Assembly (NCBI RefSeq): GCF_002119405.1
Contig: NZ_MTBG01000019.1
Span: 1-64,000 of the forward strand
Direction of reading: 5' to 3'
DNA: 64,000 nt
Source of the DNA: Pseudoruegeria sp. SK021
GTDB taxonomy: Bacteria > Pseudomonadota > Alphaproteobacteria > Rhodobacterales > Rhodobacteraceae
The position numbers and the translations under genes are program-made. This document shows, one piece after another, positions 1-8,673 of this stretch. Positions within the stretch are counted from its first letter, which is position 1, and each line of letters starts with the position of its first letter. The notes beneath the pieces were generated by a model. The model had not been told where the DNA came from, did not search any database, and worked only from the letters and a program-made list of their open reading frames with translations.

Positions 1-62
1 CGGATGGCTTCCAGTGCCACCTTTGCCTTGAACTCCGCAGAATAGCGCTTTCGTTTTGTCAT
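1..62 (-). CDS. IS3-family transposase OrfA, N-terminal fragment
   Basis: Reading leftward from the ATG at 62 gives MTKRKRYSAEFKAKVALEAI, the typical start of the helix-turn-helix OrfA of IS3-family elements (HTH_Tnp_1). In this family OrfA binds the element ends, and a programmed -1 frameshift fuses it to the OrfB integrase. Only about 20 residues are inside the window, so whether the gene is intact cannot be judged. It points away from purF. Confidence 0.85.
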   Translation of the reverse strand, partial: MTKRKRYSAEFKAKVALEAI

Positions 63-133
63 CTCAGGTCGGTCCTTCGTCAGTCGCTAAAGCTTAGCAA
101 CTGGTCCGAATTCTTGCGACCACCTCTGTTACA
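1..133 (-). mobile_element. IS3-family insertion sequence, one end (truncated by window edge)
   Basis: The first 62 bases encode, on the minus strand, the N-terminus of an IS3-type OrfA. The bases between its start codon and about 133 look like the upstream terminal region. Read on the minus strand, the proposed end begins TGTAACAGAGGTGGTCGCAA, with the 5'-TG usual for IS3-family ends. The outer boundary at 133 is inferred from this TG and general resemblance; the other end lies outside the window, so the inverted repeat and target duplication cannot be checked. Confidence 0.6.
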
Positions 134-266
134 ATGGCGCTGCTTCTTGTGGCCTCCCTTTGGCCTGTGCTGCACGGAAGCGTCGCAGGTCAGTGATCCT
201 TTCGTGACACTGCCCCGGATAGGGTCTATGTCGTGCCAAATACGAAATGGATTCGGAGCCACCGTT

Positions 267-1790
267 TTGACGTGTGAAATCCCTTCCGGCGCTGCCTTGC
301 CGGAGCCATTGGCCGAGGCGGACCATCGCTTCCCAAGGCACCCCTATTCTCCTGTCGGCGACGACAAACTGCATGAAGAATGCGGCGTCTTCGGTGTGCT
401 TGGCACGGCCGAGGCCGCCAGCTTTGTGGCGCTTGGCCTGCACGCGTTGCAGCACCGGGGGCAAGAAGCAGGCGGCATCGCCGCGCATCACCGCGACTTT
501 GGCTTCAACACCGTGCGCCGCTTTGGCTATGTCCGCGACAACTTTACGTCTGCCGATGTCATGGACGATTTGCCGGGCACTTTGGCCATCGGTCATGTGC
601 GCTATTCGACTTCAGGAAATAAGGGCAAGACGGCGATCCGCGATGTTCAGCCGTTCTTTGGCGAATTTGCCATGGGCGGGGCAGCCATCGCCCATAACGG
701 CAACATCACCAATGCCGATGCCCTGCGCCGCGAACTGATTGAACGCGGTTCGATCTTCCAAAGCTCGTCGGACAGCGAATGCATCATCCATCTGATGGCC
801 CGCTCGCTGCAACGCGACATCCCAGAACGGATGAAAGACGCGCTGCGCCGGGTCGAAGGCGCGTTTTCGATTGTCGCCATGACTCGGTCAAAGTTGATTG
901 GCGTCCGTGACCCGCTTGGGGTGCGCCCCCTTGTCTTGGGGCGGATCGGGGATGGCTGGGCGCTTAGCTCAGAAACCTGCGCCTTGGACATCATCGGCGC
1001 CGAGTTTGTCCGTGAAATCGAACCCGGCGAAATGGTCGTCATCAGCGAAAGCGGCGTCACCAGCTTTTTCCCGTTCGACCGGATCAAGCCCCGATTCTGC
1101 ATTTTCGAACATGTGTACTTCTCGCGCCCCGATTCGATCCTCGGTGGCCGGTCGGTCTATGAAACCCGGCGTCAGATCGGCGTAGAACTGGCCCGAGAAG
1201 CGCCGGTCGATGCCGATCTCGTGGTCCCGATTCCCGACAGCGGCACCCCCGCCGCCATCGGCTTTGCCGCCGAAAGTGGCCTGCCATTTGCGCTTGGCAT
1301 CACCCGCAATCAATATGTCGGCCGGACCTTCATTGAGCCGACCGAACAGATCCGCAACATGGGCGTGCGGCTAAAGCTGAACGTCAACCGGGCCTTGATC
1401 GAAGGCAAGCGCGTCATCCTCGTGGATGACAGCGTCGTCCGCGGCACCACTAGCCGCAAGATCAAGGAAATGGTGCTGGATGCTGGTGCCGCCGAGGTGC
1501 ACTTCCGCATCGCCAGCCCGCCCACGTCTTGGCCCTGTTTCTATGGCGTCGACACCCCAGAGCGCGAAAAGCTGTTGGCCGCGACCATGACCCAAACGGA
1601 AATGCGCGACTACCTTGGCGTTGATTCGCTGCGGTTTATCTCTCTGGATGGTCTGTATCGCGCGGTTGGCGAAGCCGAGGGGCGCAACGACGCACAGCCG
1701 CAATATTGCGATGCCTGCTTCTCGGGCGATTACCCGGTGCGCCCCGCCGACATGCTGGCCAAAGGGTTCACCCTGAAAGCGGCAGAATAA
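267..1790 (+). CDS. purF: Amidophosphoribosyltransferase PurF
   Basis: First committed step of purine synthesis: glutamine plus PRPP gives phosphoribosylamine. The glutaminase half begins at HEECGVFGVLG, whose Cys becomes the N-terminal nucleophile after propeptide removal. The PRPP-binding loop is VILVDDSVVRGTTS. Four cysteines (KPRFCIF, SWPCFYG and the CDAC pair near the C-terminus) match the 4Fe-4S ligands of Bacillus-type PurF. The start is uncertain. TTG at 267 has GGAG eight bases upstream and gives 507 aa; ATG at 228 is possible with weaker spacing. Either leaves an unusually long stretch before the catalytic Cys. An IS end lies about 95-135 bases upstream. A strong terminator follows. 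Confidence 0.95.
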   Translation: MTCEIPSGAALPEPLAEADHRFPRHPYSPVGDDKLHEECGVFGVLGTAEAASFVALGLHALQHRGQEAGGIAAHHRDFGFNTVRRFGYVRDNFTSADVMDDLPGTLAIGHVRYSTSGNKGKTAIRDVQPFFGEFAMGGAAIAHNGNITNADALRRELIERGSIFQSSSDSECIIHLMARSLQRDIPERMKDALRRVEGAFSIVAMTRSKLIGVRDPLGVRPLVLGRIGDGWALSSETCALDIIGAEFVREIEPGEMVVISESGVTSFFPFDRIKPRFCIFEHVYFSRPDSILGGRSVYETRRQIGVELAREAPVDADLVVPIPDSGTPAAIGFAAESGLPFALGITRNQYVGRTFIEPTEQIRNMGVRLKLNVNRALIEGKRVILVDDSVVRGTTSRKIKEMVLDAGAAEVHFRIASPPTSWPCFYGVDTPEREKLLAATMTQTEMRDYLGVDSLRFISLDGLYRAVGEAEGRNDAQPQYCDACFSGDYPVRPADMLAKGFTLKAAE

Positions 1791-1823
1791 GCAGCGCACC
1801 CCGCGTCGATCTGACAGCAAAAA

Positions 1824-1857
1824 GCCCGCGACCTCGGCTGAGGTCGCGGGCTTTTTT
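1824..1857 (+). terminator. Rho-independent terminator of purF
   Basis: A perfect 12-bp stem (GCCCGCGACCTC with its complement), a GGCT loop and six T residues follow the purF stop by about 33 bases. An A run precedes the stem, so it may also work weakly on the other strand. Confidence 0.95.
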
Positions 1858-1921
1858 CTGGTCTGAACTCTCTCGGGGCAACCGGCGTCTCAGCCTAACG
1901 ATCCGATCGGTCTTGCTCAAT

Positions 1922-1954
1922 CCGCGCGCGCAGTAAGAGTCACTGCACGCGCGG
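1922..1954. other. GC-rich hairpin between convergent purF and bioY
   Basis: A 13-base arm pairs with its partner across a 7-base loop with one C-A mismatch (CCGCGCG-C-GCAGT with ACTGC-A-CGCGCGG). It lies just past the bioY stop on the minus strand. There is no T run, so it may be a Rho-assisted 3' end or RNA-stabilising stem for bioY. Confidence 0.5.
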
Positions 1955-1968
1955 GTCGGGCCGCGGTA

Positions 1969-2541
1969 TTATCCGCGACGGCGCAGTAACGACCAGCCAC
2001 CGGTCACGGCCACCGCCGCCAGAACCGACTTGACCACACCGCCCACAAGGAACGGCAGCACACCGGCGGCAAAAGCACCGGACAGGCTAAGCGGCGTCAC
2101 CGCCCACAGCCACAGAGCGCCGGGAACGAACAGCAGGGTCGCCGGGATCAGAGCCGCCACCGACAGCTTTACGATCCCTTGGCTAAAGCCGCGCTCAACC
2201 ATCAGGCCGGTCAGCCACGCCATCGCCATAAAGCCAAACAGATAGCCTGCGGTCGGTCCGAACAGATGGGCCAGACCGGCACCGCCACCGGCAAACACCG
2301 GCAGACCCATGGCGCCCTCGGCCAGATAGGCCAGCATGGTCAATCCGGCCAGACGCGAGCCATAGGTCAGGCCGATGGCCGAGATCGCCAGCGTCTGCAA
2401 CGACATCGGCACCGGGAACATCGGCACGTCAACCTGCGCGCCCAAAGCGACCAGTCCGGAACCGGCCGCCACCAGCGCCAGCGTTTTCAGAAGCGAAGAG
2501 GTGGGCATCAGAGCTTGGCTCAGGGTCGTTTCACGGGTCAT
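1969..2541 (-). CDS. bioY: Biotin transporter substrate-binding component BioY
   Basis: S-component of an ECF-type biotin importer; an integral inner-membrane protein of 190 aa, the usual family length. The sequence shows the BioY pattern: an early hydrophobic helix, DVPMFPVPMSLQTLA, then about five more hydrophobic segments and GPTAGYLFGF. The start MTRETTLSQ at 2541 is preceded by GGAAGGA at good spacing. No bioM/bioN energising genes lie nearby, so it may act alone or with remote ECF parts. The divergent upstream gap shows no clear BioR palindrome. A biotin-protein ligase gene is 18 kb away. Confidence 0.93.
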   Translation of the reverse strand: MTRETTLSQALMPTSSLLKTLALVAAGSGLVALGAQVDVPMFPVPMSLQTLAISAIGLTYGSRLAGLTMLAYLAEGAMGLPVFAGGGAGLAHLFGPTAGYLFGFMAMAWLTGLMVERGFSQGIVKLSVAALIPATLLFVPGALWLWAVTPLSLSGAFAAGVLPFLVGGVVKSVLAAVAVTGGWSLLRRRG

Positions 2542-2700
2542 TCGATGATCCTTCCGGATGGAATTGCAGGACGGTGTGACTGGCTCGCTCCGCCCAGAGT
2601 GGCGCAGCCAAAACACAGATCAGACCGTTTTTTGCCGTTGCAGCATGAAAGTCAAGCGCCCCACCTTGCCTTTACGGTGCGCACACGCCTAAACCGAGCC

Positions 2701-3369
2701 ATGAACACCATTTCGCCTGATCGTCCCGCACTTGTGACCGGCGCTTCGCGCGGGCTTGGCGCGGCGCTTGCCCTCACGCTCGCTGAACGCGGGTATCATG
2801 TCCTTGCCGTCGCCCGCACCACCGGTGGGCTTGAAGAGCTGGATGACCGCATCCAAGCCGCTGGCGGCAGTGCCACCTTGGCCCCGCTCGACATCACCGA
2901 CGATGGTGCAATGCAGCACCTGTGCCGGTCGGTGCATGAACGCTGGGGCGGGCTGTCGCTTTGGGCGCATACCGCCATTCACGCCGCGCCTCTGACCCTT
3001 GCCTCCCATATTGATGGCCGCGACTGGGCCAAAAGCGTTGCCATCAATCTGGAATCCACCCGCCGCCTGATCGCCTATGTCGCCCCCCTACTGGCCGCGA
3101 CCGACGGCGCGCGCGCGCTGTTTTTTGACGACCCCCGTGGTGGCCTGCCGTTCTTTGGCAGCTACGGCACGACCAAAGCCGCGCAAATCGCCCTCGCCCG
3201 CAGTTGGGCCGCCGAATCCGCCCGCACCGGCCCGCCAGTGTCCATCCTCACCCCCAATCCGATGTCCACAGCCACACGGGCGCGATTCTTCCCCGGCGAA
3301 GACCGCACCGTCTTGGCCGATCCCGCAGCCGAAGCCATCCGACTTCTCGACAGCCTGCCACAGGGCTGA
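2701..3369 (+). CDS. Short-chain dehydrogenase/reductase
   Basis: A 222-aa Rossmann-fold oxidoreductase. TGASRGLGAALA is the N-terminal dinucleotide-binding loop and YGTTK is the YxxxK catalytic pair. The Ser normally 13 residues before the Tyr is not present; the region reads FFDDPR, so the triad is altered. The substrate is unknown. It is divergent from bioY and lies 80 bases upstream of surE on the same strand. Family assignment is firm; activity is not. Confidence 0.85.
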   Translation: MNTISPDRPALVTGASRGLGAALALTLAERGYHVLAVARTTGGLEELDDRIQAAGGSATLAPLDITDDGAMQHLCRSVHERWGGLSLWAHTAIHAAPLTLASHIDGRDWAKSVAINLESTRRLIAYVAPLLAATDGARALFFDDPRGGLPFFGSYGTTKAAQIALARSWAAESARTGPPVSILTPNPMSTATRARFFPGEDRTVLADPAAEAIRLLDSLPQG

Positions 3370-3449
3370 TCCACGCCATGTCGTCGGGAAACCTTTACCG
3401 TATCGTTCGCCTGATCTAACAGGGAACCGACTGGTCAGGAGCCGACCCA

Positions 3450-4235
3450 ATGCGCATTCTTGTCACCAATGACGACGGCATCAACGCCCCGGGCCTTGCT
3501 GTGCTCGAAGACATCGCCCGTGAGATCGCAGGCGCGGATGGCGAAGTTTGGACCGTGGCACCGGCATTTGAACAATCCGGCGTCGGCCACTGCATTTCCT
3601 ACACCCACCCCACCATGATCGCGCAACTGGCCGAACGCCGCTTCGCCGCCGAAGGGTCTCCCGCCGATTGCGTGCTGGCCGGGCTGTACGATGTGATCCC
3701 CGGCGGGCGTCCTGATCTGATCCTGTCCGGGGTCAATCGTGGCAATAATGCAGGCGAGAACGTACTCTATTCCGGCACCATCGGCGGCGCCATGGAGGGC
3801 GCACTACAAGGCTTGCCCGCCATTGCCCTGTCGCAATTCTATGGCCCCGGCAACGCCACCCTACCCGATCCGTTCGAAGCGGCCCGGACCAGCGGCGCGG
3901 CGGTCATTCGCCGTCTGCTGGACCACGGCGACTGGGACGATGCCGCTTACCGTCTGTTCTACAACATCAACTTCCCGCCCTGCCCCGCATCCGAGGTCAA
4001 GGGCATCAAGGTCACCAGCCAAGGCTTCCGCCCTGAGACGCGCATGAGGGTGGAACCGCATCTCGCCCCCTCGGGCCGGCGCTTTCTCTGGGTGCGCGGC
4101 GGCCAGCAAGCCGTCGACACCGGCCCCGGCACTGATGTGACCGAAAACTTGGCCGGGCATATCAGCATCACGCCCCTGCGCTGTGACCTGACCGCCCATG
4201 ATCGCCTCGCCGCCCTGCGGGAGCGCCTGGAATGA
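3450..4235 (+). CDS. surE: 5'/3'-nucleotidase SurE
   Basis: Metal-dependent phosphatase that removes phosphate from nucleoside monophosphates, linked to stationary-phase survival. The metal site [15 protein letters not shown] opens the protein; [21 protein letters not shown] is the second conserved block. At 261 aa the length is typical. AGGAG lies about nine bases before the start. Its stop overlaps the pcm start by ATGA, so the two are translationally coupled, as in the enterobacterial surE-pcm-nlpD cluster. Confidence 0.97.
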   Translation: MRILVTNDDGINAPGLAVLEDIAREIAGADGEVWTVAPAFEQSGVGHCISYTHPTMIAQLAERRFAAEGSPADCVLAGLYDVIPGGRPDLILSGVNRGNNAGENVLYSGTIGGAMEGALQGLPAIALSQFYGPGNATLPDPFEAARTSGAAVIRRLLDHGDWDDAAYRLFYNINFPPCPASEVKGIKVTSQGFRPETRMRVEPHLAPSGRRFLWVRGGQQAVDTGPGTDVTENLAGHISITPLRCDLTAHDRLAALRERLE

Positions 4236-4873
4236 CCGGCCGCGACGAACGCACCCTTCAATTCATCTACACCCTGCGCTCCAAAGGCGTGACCGACACC
4301 CGGGTGCTGACCGCAATGGAACGCATCGATCGCGCCCATTTCATTCGCGGCACCTTTTCGGACCGGGCCTATGATGACATGCCCTTGCCGATTTCCTGCG
4401 GCCAGACCATCAGCCAGCCGTCGATTGTCGGGTTGATGACCCAGACGCTGAACATCGGCCCTCGGGATACGGTGCTGGAAGTGGGCACTGGCTCGGGCTA
4501 TCAGGCCGCGATCCTCAGCCAACTGGCCCGGCGAGTCTATACGATTGACCGCTATCGGCGCTTGGCCGAAGCCGCCGAGGCCCGCTTTCGCGAGCTGGAC
4601 CTGCACAATATTACTGTCTTTACCGGCGATGGCTCTTTCGGGCTGCCGGCACAGGCCCCGTTTGACCGCATTCTCGTGACTGCCGCCGCCGAAGACCCCC
4701 CCGGTCCGCTCTTGGCGCAGTTGCGGATGGGCGGTATCATGGTGGTGCCCGTGGGCCAGTCCGACACCGTCCAGACCCTGATCAAGGTGACCCGGACTGA
4801 CCAAGGCTTCGACTATGACGAACTCAGCCCAGTGCGCTTCGTGCCACTGATCGAAGGGCTGGGACAGGATTGA
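4232..4873 (+). CDS. pcm: Protein-L-isoaspartate O-methyltransferase
   Basis: Repairs isoaspartyl residues in damaged proteins by methyl transfer from S-adenosylmethionine. At 213 aa it is the usual size. Visible marks are [17 protein letters not shown] near residue 50 (substrate side) and the SAM-binding [15 protein letters not shown] near residue 80. The start overlaps the surE stop by four bases. The nlpD-like lipoprotein gene follows after about 50 bases. Confidence 0.97.
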   Translation: MTGRDERTLQFIYTLRSKGVTDTRVLTAMERIDRAHFIRGTFSDRAYDDMPLPISCGQTISQPSIVGLMTQTLNIGPRDTVLEVGTGSGYQAAILSQLARRVYTIDRYRRLAEAAEARFRELDLHNITVFTGDGSFGLPAQAPFDRILVTAAAEDPPGPLLAQLRMGGIMVVPVGQSDTVQTLIKVTRTDQGFDYDELSPVRFVPLIEGLGQD

Positions 4874-4922
4874 TTTGCAAAGCCGCCAGCACCAGAACCG
4901 GCGGCCCATGAGGACACGAGCT

Positions 4923-6110
4923 ATGACCGAGAACCCCGGGACCTTCCGCCTGGCCTTTGCTGTCGGATGCCTTGCCGTGGTCGCAGGGTGCAGCTCCCTG
5001 TCGATCCCAGGCGGCCCTGACCTGATCAACAGCCCCGCCCCGGGCGAGGTCCGCGCCCCCACTGCCGAGCGGCCAAAACCGGACTCACTCGGTGTGATCT
5101 CCTATCCGAATTATCAGGTCGCCGTGGCCCGCGACGGGGACACCGTGCAATCGATCGCCACTCGTTTGGGGCTGAACGCGCAGGCGATGGCCACCACCAA
5201 CGGCCTGCCCCTCGACACCCAACTCAATCCCGGCGAACTGGTACTGCTGTCGTCTCGCGTCGCGGCCAGCCCCACCACGGGCGGCGCCGTCACGCCGGGC
5301 GGATCGGTCGATGTGGCCGTCCTCGCCGGGTCGGCGCTGGACCGCGCCGATGGCAACACCACCACGACCACCGCAACGCCAACCACCACCGCCAAGACCA
5401 CCACACCCGGTGGGGTCGAGCCGATCCGCCATAAGGTTCTGCGCGGCGAAACCGCCTATTCCATCGCGCGCAGCTACGGGATCTCTGTCCGGGCGCTGGC
5501 CGATTGGAACGGCCTCGATTCCGCGATGACAGTGCGCGAAGGTCAGATCCTGTTGATCCCGCCTGTGACCGGTCCGGTCCCTGCGACCGCCGACACCACC
5601 AGTGTTCCGGGTGCCGGCAGTGTCGCGCCCGAACCTCCCAGCGCCGCGGCACCGCAGCCCGCCAAGGACCTGCCCTCGGCCGCCGCGGCCACCGCTGCTG
5701 CGGCCACCCCCGCCGCGACTGCGCCGATATCGGGCAGCCAGACCAGCGCCTCGGACAATGCGCGTCTGCTGCAACCGGTCAGTGGCAAGATCATCCGCGG
5801 CTACCAGCCCGGCAAGAATGAAGGCTTGGATTTCGGCGCTGGTGCCGGGGCGCCGGTGCGTGCCGCCGATTCTGGCGTTGTCGCAGCCATCACCCGGGAC
5901 GTCGATCAGGTCCCGATTTTGGTGATCCGCCATTCCGGCAATCTGCTAACCGTCTATGCCAATGTCGAAGAGATCACTGTCGAAAAAGGCCAGACCGTCA
6001 GCCGGGGCCAGATCATCGCCAAAGTCCGCAGCACCGATCCCAGCTATCTGCACTTTGAGGTCCGCAAGGGCTTCGACAGCGTCGATCCCGTCCTCTACCT
6101 CTCGAACTGA
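4923..6110 (+). CDS. NlpD-like lipoprotein: two LysM domains plus degenerate M23 domain
   Basis: A 395-aa envelope protein with a lipobox (VVAGC, Cys23). One LysM domain lies around residues 60-105 and a second (IRHKVLRGETAYSIARSYG) around 175-225, separated by Thr/Pro/Ala linkers. A C-terminal M23/LytM domain ends the protein. The M23 zinc ligands are lost: the His of HxxxD is Asn (KNEGLDF) and the HxH motif is YLH. E. coli NlpD has the same kinds of loss and acts by activating amidases, so a regulatory role in septal peptidoglycan splitting is inferred. The start at ATG 4923 follows AGGACACGAGCT. Confidence 0.9.
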   Translation: MTENPGTFRLAFAVGCLAVVAGCSSLSIPGGPDLINSPAPGEVRAPTAERPKPDSLGVISYPNYQVAVARDGDTVQSIATRLGLNAQAMATTNGLPLDTQLNPGELVLLSSRVAASPTTGGAVTPGGSVDVAVLAGSALDRADGNTTTTTATPTTTAKTTTPGGVEPIRHKVLRGETAYSIARSYGISVRALADWNGLDSAMTVREGQILLIPPVTGPVPATADTTSVPGAGSVAPEPPSAAAPQPAKDLPSAAAATAAAATPAATAPISGSQTSASDNARLLQPVSGKIIRGYQPGKNEGLDFGAGAGAPVRAADSGVVAAITRDVDQVPILVIRHSGNLLTVYANVEEITVEKGQTVSRGQIIAKVRSTDPSYLHFEVRKGFDSVDPVLYLSN

Positions 6111-6119
6111 TCAATCAAA

Positions 6120-6152
6120 GGTCCCGAAGCGCCCATCAGCCGCTTCGGGACC
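6120..6152 (+). terminator. Hairpin after the nlpD-like gene
   Basis: A perfect 12-bp stem GGTCCCGAAGCG / CGCTTCGGGACC with a 9-base loop begins nine bases past the stop codon. There is no T run, so it is a probable but imperfect terminator. Confidence 0.6.
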
Positions 6153-6277
6153 GCGCCCCTCCGGCTGCAAACGTCCGGGCATCGGGTCGCAAAGCGTCGG
6201 CACGCTACGTGGGTCACCCCAAAATTATTCAGGCTAAAGCCGCGCCACAGGCGGCACTGCGCGGCGCAGCCGCGCCC

Positions 6278-6326
6278 GGCCCAACGCCGGACAAGCGCGC
6301 ATCGCGCGACGGCCCGGTGGCGGGAG
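6278..6326 (+). repeat. Dispersed repeat, copy A
   Basis: This 49-base block recurs in inverted orientation at 11725-11772 with about 45 matching positions. It contains a small palindrome (CGCG-CAT-CGCG) and lies in the non-coding gap between the convergent nlpD-like and DUF815 genes. GC-rich sequence of similar style extends on both sides (about 6240-6345) but aligns less well. No coding function is apparent. Confidence 0.75.
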
Positions 6327-6397
6327 AGCACCTCGCGCCCGGCGGATGTCGCGCCCGATCCGGGACTGCCGTTACCGCTTGGCCATCCGCTTGGACC

Positions 6398-7240
6398 TCA
6401 GTCCAGACGCATGCCCCGCCGACCGGCCAAATCTGTGAAATACTGCCACGCCACCCGGCCCGACCGGGCCCCGCGCGTCGCTTGCCATTCGATGGCCTCG
6501 GCCCGCATCTCCGCAGGGTCGATCTCCAGCCCCCATTCGGCGCAGTAGCCCCGGATCATCTCCAGATATTCGTCCTGACTGCAAGGATGGAACCCCAGCC
6601 ACAGCCCAAACCGATCCGACAGCGACACTTTCTCTTCGGTCGCTTCGGACGGGCTGATCGCACTGGAGCGTTCGTTTTCAATCATGTCACGCGGCATCAG
6701 GTGGCGCCGGTTCGAGGTGGCATAGAACACCACATTCTCTGGACGGCCCTCAATGCCGCCATCCAGAACCGCCTTCAGGCTCTTGTAATGCTGGTCATCA
6801 TGGGAAAACGACAGGTCATCGCAAAACAGCACGAACCGATGGTCCGCGGCGCGCAGCAAGGTCAGAAGGCGACCAATGCTTGGCAGGTCTTCGCGCTGAA
6901 CCTCGACGATCTTGCACGGATGCCCCTGCGCCACGACGGCCGCATGGACCGCTTTGACCAGAGATGACTTTCCCATCCCCCGCGCGCCCCAAAGCAACGC
7001 ATTGTTGGCGGGCAGACCACGGGCAAATTGCAACGTGTTCTCTAGCAGGATGTCCCGGGCACGGTTGATCCCTACCAGCAGCCCCATATCGACCCGGTTG
7101 ATCGCCGTCACCGGCACCAGTCGATCCGGCGCAGCATGCCAGACGAAGGCGTCCGCCCGGCTGAAGTCGGGGGCTTCGGCCGGGGCCGGGCTGATCCGCT
7201 CCAACGCAGCCGCGATACGCATCAGAGCAGAGTCAGTCAT
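6398..7240 (-). CDS. DUF815-family AAA-type ATPase
   Basis: A 280-aa P-loop protein. Walker A is GARGMGKSS around residues 84-92, and Walker B is FVLFCDDLSF near residue 137. YATSNRRHLMPRDM resembles the sensor 1 region. The family is widespread in proteobacteria without an established role. Its start overlaps the tatC stop by four bases, so it is the last gene of a tatABC operon here. Whether it works with Tat translocation or only shares the transcript is unknown. Confidence 0.9.
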   Translation of the reverse strand: MTDSALMRIAAALERISPAPAEAPDFSRADAFVWHAAPDRLVPVTAINRVDMGLLVGINRARDILLENTLQFARGLPANNALLWGARGMGKSSLVKAVHAAVVAQGHPCKIVEVQREDLPSIGRLLTLLRAADHRFVLFCDDLSFSHDDQHYKSLKAVLDGGIEGRPENVVFYATSNRRHLMPRDMIENERSSAISPSEATEEKVSLSDRFGLWLGFHPCSQDEYLEMIRGYCAEWGLEIDPAEMRAEAIEWQATRGARSGRVAWQYFTDLAGRRGMRLD

Positions 7241-8133
7241 GGGGTCGGTCCATCCTTCGCAGTGGTCTCGTCCGTGTCGTCTTCGTCGTCATCCACCCAC
7301 AAGCCCTGGGCGCGCAACTCGGCCTCGCGCTTCCGCTCGACATAGCGAACCAGTTGGATCGACACCTCGTACAACCCGTAGACCACAACGAACAGAACCA
7401 CTTGCGAAATCACATCCGGCGGCGTCACCACCGCGGCAAGCACCAAAATGGCCACCACCGCGTATTTCCGCACGTTCATCAGACCTTCAGCCGATACCAG
7501 CCCAGCCTTGCCCATCAGGGTCAGCAACACCGGCAACTGAAAGCAAAGGCCAAAGGCAAAAATGAACTTCAGCGACAGATCAAGGCTTTCACGCACCGAG
7601 CCCAGAAACACCGTTCTGATCTCGGACGTATTCGGGTCCACCACGACGTTCTCTTGCCCCGCGACCATGCTGGCGAGGGCCGGGATCGCGTCGGAAAAGC
7701 TGATGAAAAAGGTCATCGCCATCGGCGTCACGATGTAATGGGCAAAAGCGGCCCCCATCAGAAACAAGACCGGCGACGCAATCACGAATGGCAAAAAGGC
7801 ATTCTTTTCAGACTTGTACAGCCCCGGCGCCACAAAGCGCCACAGCTGATGCGCAATCACCGGAAAGGCCAGACCGAAGCCACCGATCATCGAAATCCGG
7901 ATCAAGACAAAGAACTTTTCTTGCGGGGCTGTGAAAATCAGTTGCGGGCTTTCGCCACGCGCTTCCATGGCCTGCGCAATCGGCTCGGCCAAAAAGTTCA
8001 GCAGCGGCTCAGCAATCGTGAAACACAGCACGACCCCGACCATGAAGGCCACGACGGACCAGATCAGCCGCGTGCGCAGCTCCGCCAGATGCTCGATCAG
8101 CGGTGCTGAGCTGTCGTCAATCTCGTCACTCAT
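7237..8133 (-). CDS. tatC: Twin-arginine translocase subunit TatC
   Basis: Polytopic inner-membrane receptor for twin-arginine signal peptides. SSAPLIEHLAELRTRLI is the N-terminal TatC signature, and FGLAFPVIAHQLWRFVAPGL is the conserved first periplasmic and second helix region. Six hydrophobic segments are visible in 298 aa. The C-terminus has an acidic tail (WVDDDEDDTDE). It overlaps tatB upstream and the DUF815 gene downstream by four bases each. Confidence 0.97.
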   Translation of the reverse strand: MSDEIDDSSAPLIEHLAELRTRLIWSVVAFMVGVVLCFTIAEPLLNFLAEPIAQAMEARGESPQLIFTAPQEKFFVLIRISMIGGFGLAFPVIAHQLWRFVAPGLYKSEKNAFLPFVIASPVLFLMGAAFAHYIVTPMAMTFFISFSDAIPALASMVAGQENVVVDPNTSEIRTVFLGSVRESLDLSLKFIFAFGLCFQLPVLLTLMGKAGLVSAEGLMNVRKYAVVAILVLAAVVTPPDVISQVVLFVVVYGLYEVSIQLVRYVERKREAELRAQGLWVDDDEDDTDETTAKDGPTP

Positions 8134-8642
8134 GTGGGTTTTTCGTCCATCGCCGAAGAAGAAGGGGCAACCGGTGCCGCGGCATCGGCGGATGCGGTCG
8201 GGCTGTCCGGTAAGTGCGGTGCAGGCCCGGCAGCGTCGGCACTTTGCCGTGCCGTGGCCGTCCGCGCCGCAGCCGCGTCAATCTTCGCCGCTGCGTTGGC
8301 CCGGTCTTCGGTCATTTCGGCGCCGCCCGCGGGCACAGTGCCTTTGCGCTTGGTCTCGTCATCCAGAACCGACCAATCGCCCAGATCCTTGGTCGCATCC
8401 TTGAACGCGTCCATCCCGGTCTGGCGGGGGTTGGTCATCTTGCGCAGATCGCGCTGAATGTCTTTCACGCCAGCCTCATCAGCCGCGTTTTCCATCGCCG
8501 AGGTAAATTCCCGTGCCATCTTGCGCGCCTGACCGGTAAACTCGCCCAGTCTGCGGAACAAGATCGGCAGATCCTTCGGACCCACCACGATCAGGGCAAC
8601 CACACCGACAACCAGAAGCTCTGACCATCCGATATCAAGCAT
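8130..8642 (-). CDS. tatB: Sec-independent translocase subunit TatB
   Basis: 170 aa. It has a single N-terminal membrane helix (MLDIGWSELLVVGVVALIVVG), the GPKDLP hinge and an amphipathic helix, followed by a long Ala/Asp-rich soluble tail. TatB pairs with TatC in recognising folded Tat substrates. The gene lies 31 bases after tatA, and its stop overlaps the tatC start. Confidence 0.95.
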   Translation of the reverse strand: MLDIGWSELLVVGVVALIVVGPKDLPILFRRLGEFTGQARKMAREFTSAMENAADEAGVKDIQRDLRKMTNPRQTGMDAFKDATKDLGDWSVLDDETKRKGTVPAGGAEMTEDRANAAAKIDAAAARTATARQSADAAGPAPHLPDSPTASADAAAPVAPSSSAMDEKPT

Positions 8643-8673
8643 TGCTTACGCGCCTATCCGTCGTGAGCAAAGC

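Noticed and set aside
2542-2700. Possible BioR operator upstream of bioY
   Set aside because: No TTAT-type palindrome with AT-rich centre was found in the divergent gap.
3959-5062. 367-aa minus-strand frame across surE/pcm
   Set aside because: Antisense to two well-identified genes; no recognisable motif.
5085-5933. 282-aa minus-strand frame opposite the nlpD-like gene
   Set aside because: Gly/Arg-rich antisense shadow of the Ala/Thr/Pro linkers; no domain and the plus-strand gene is certain.
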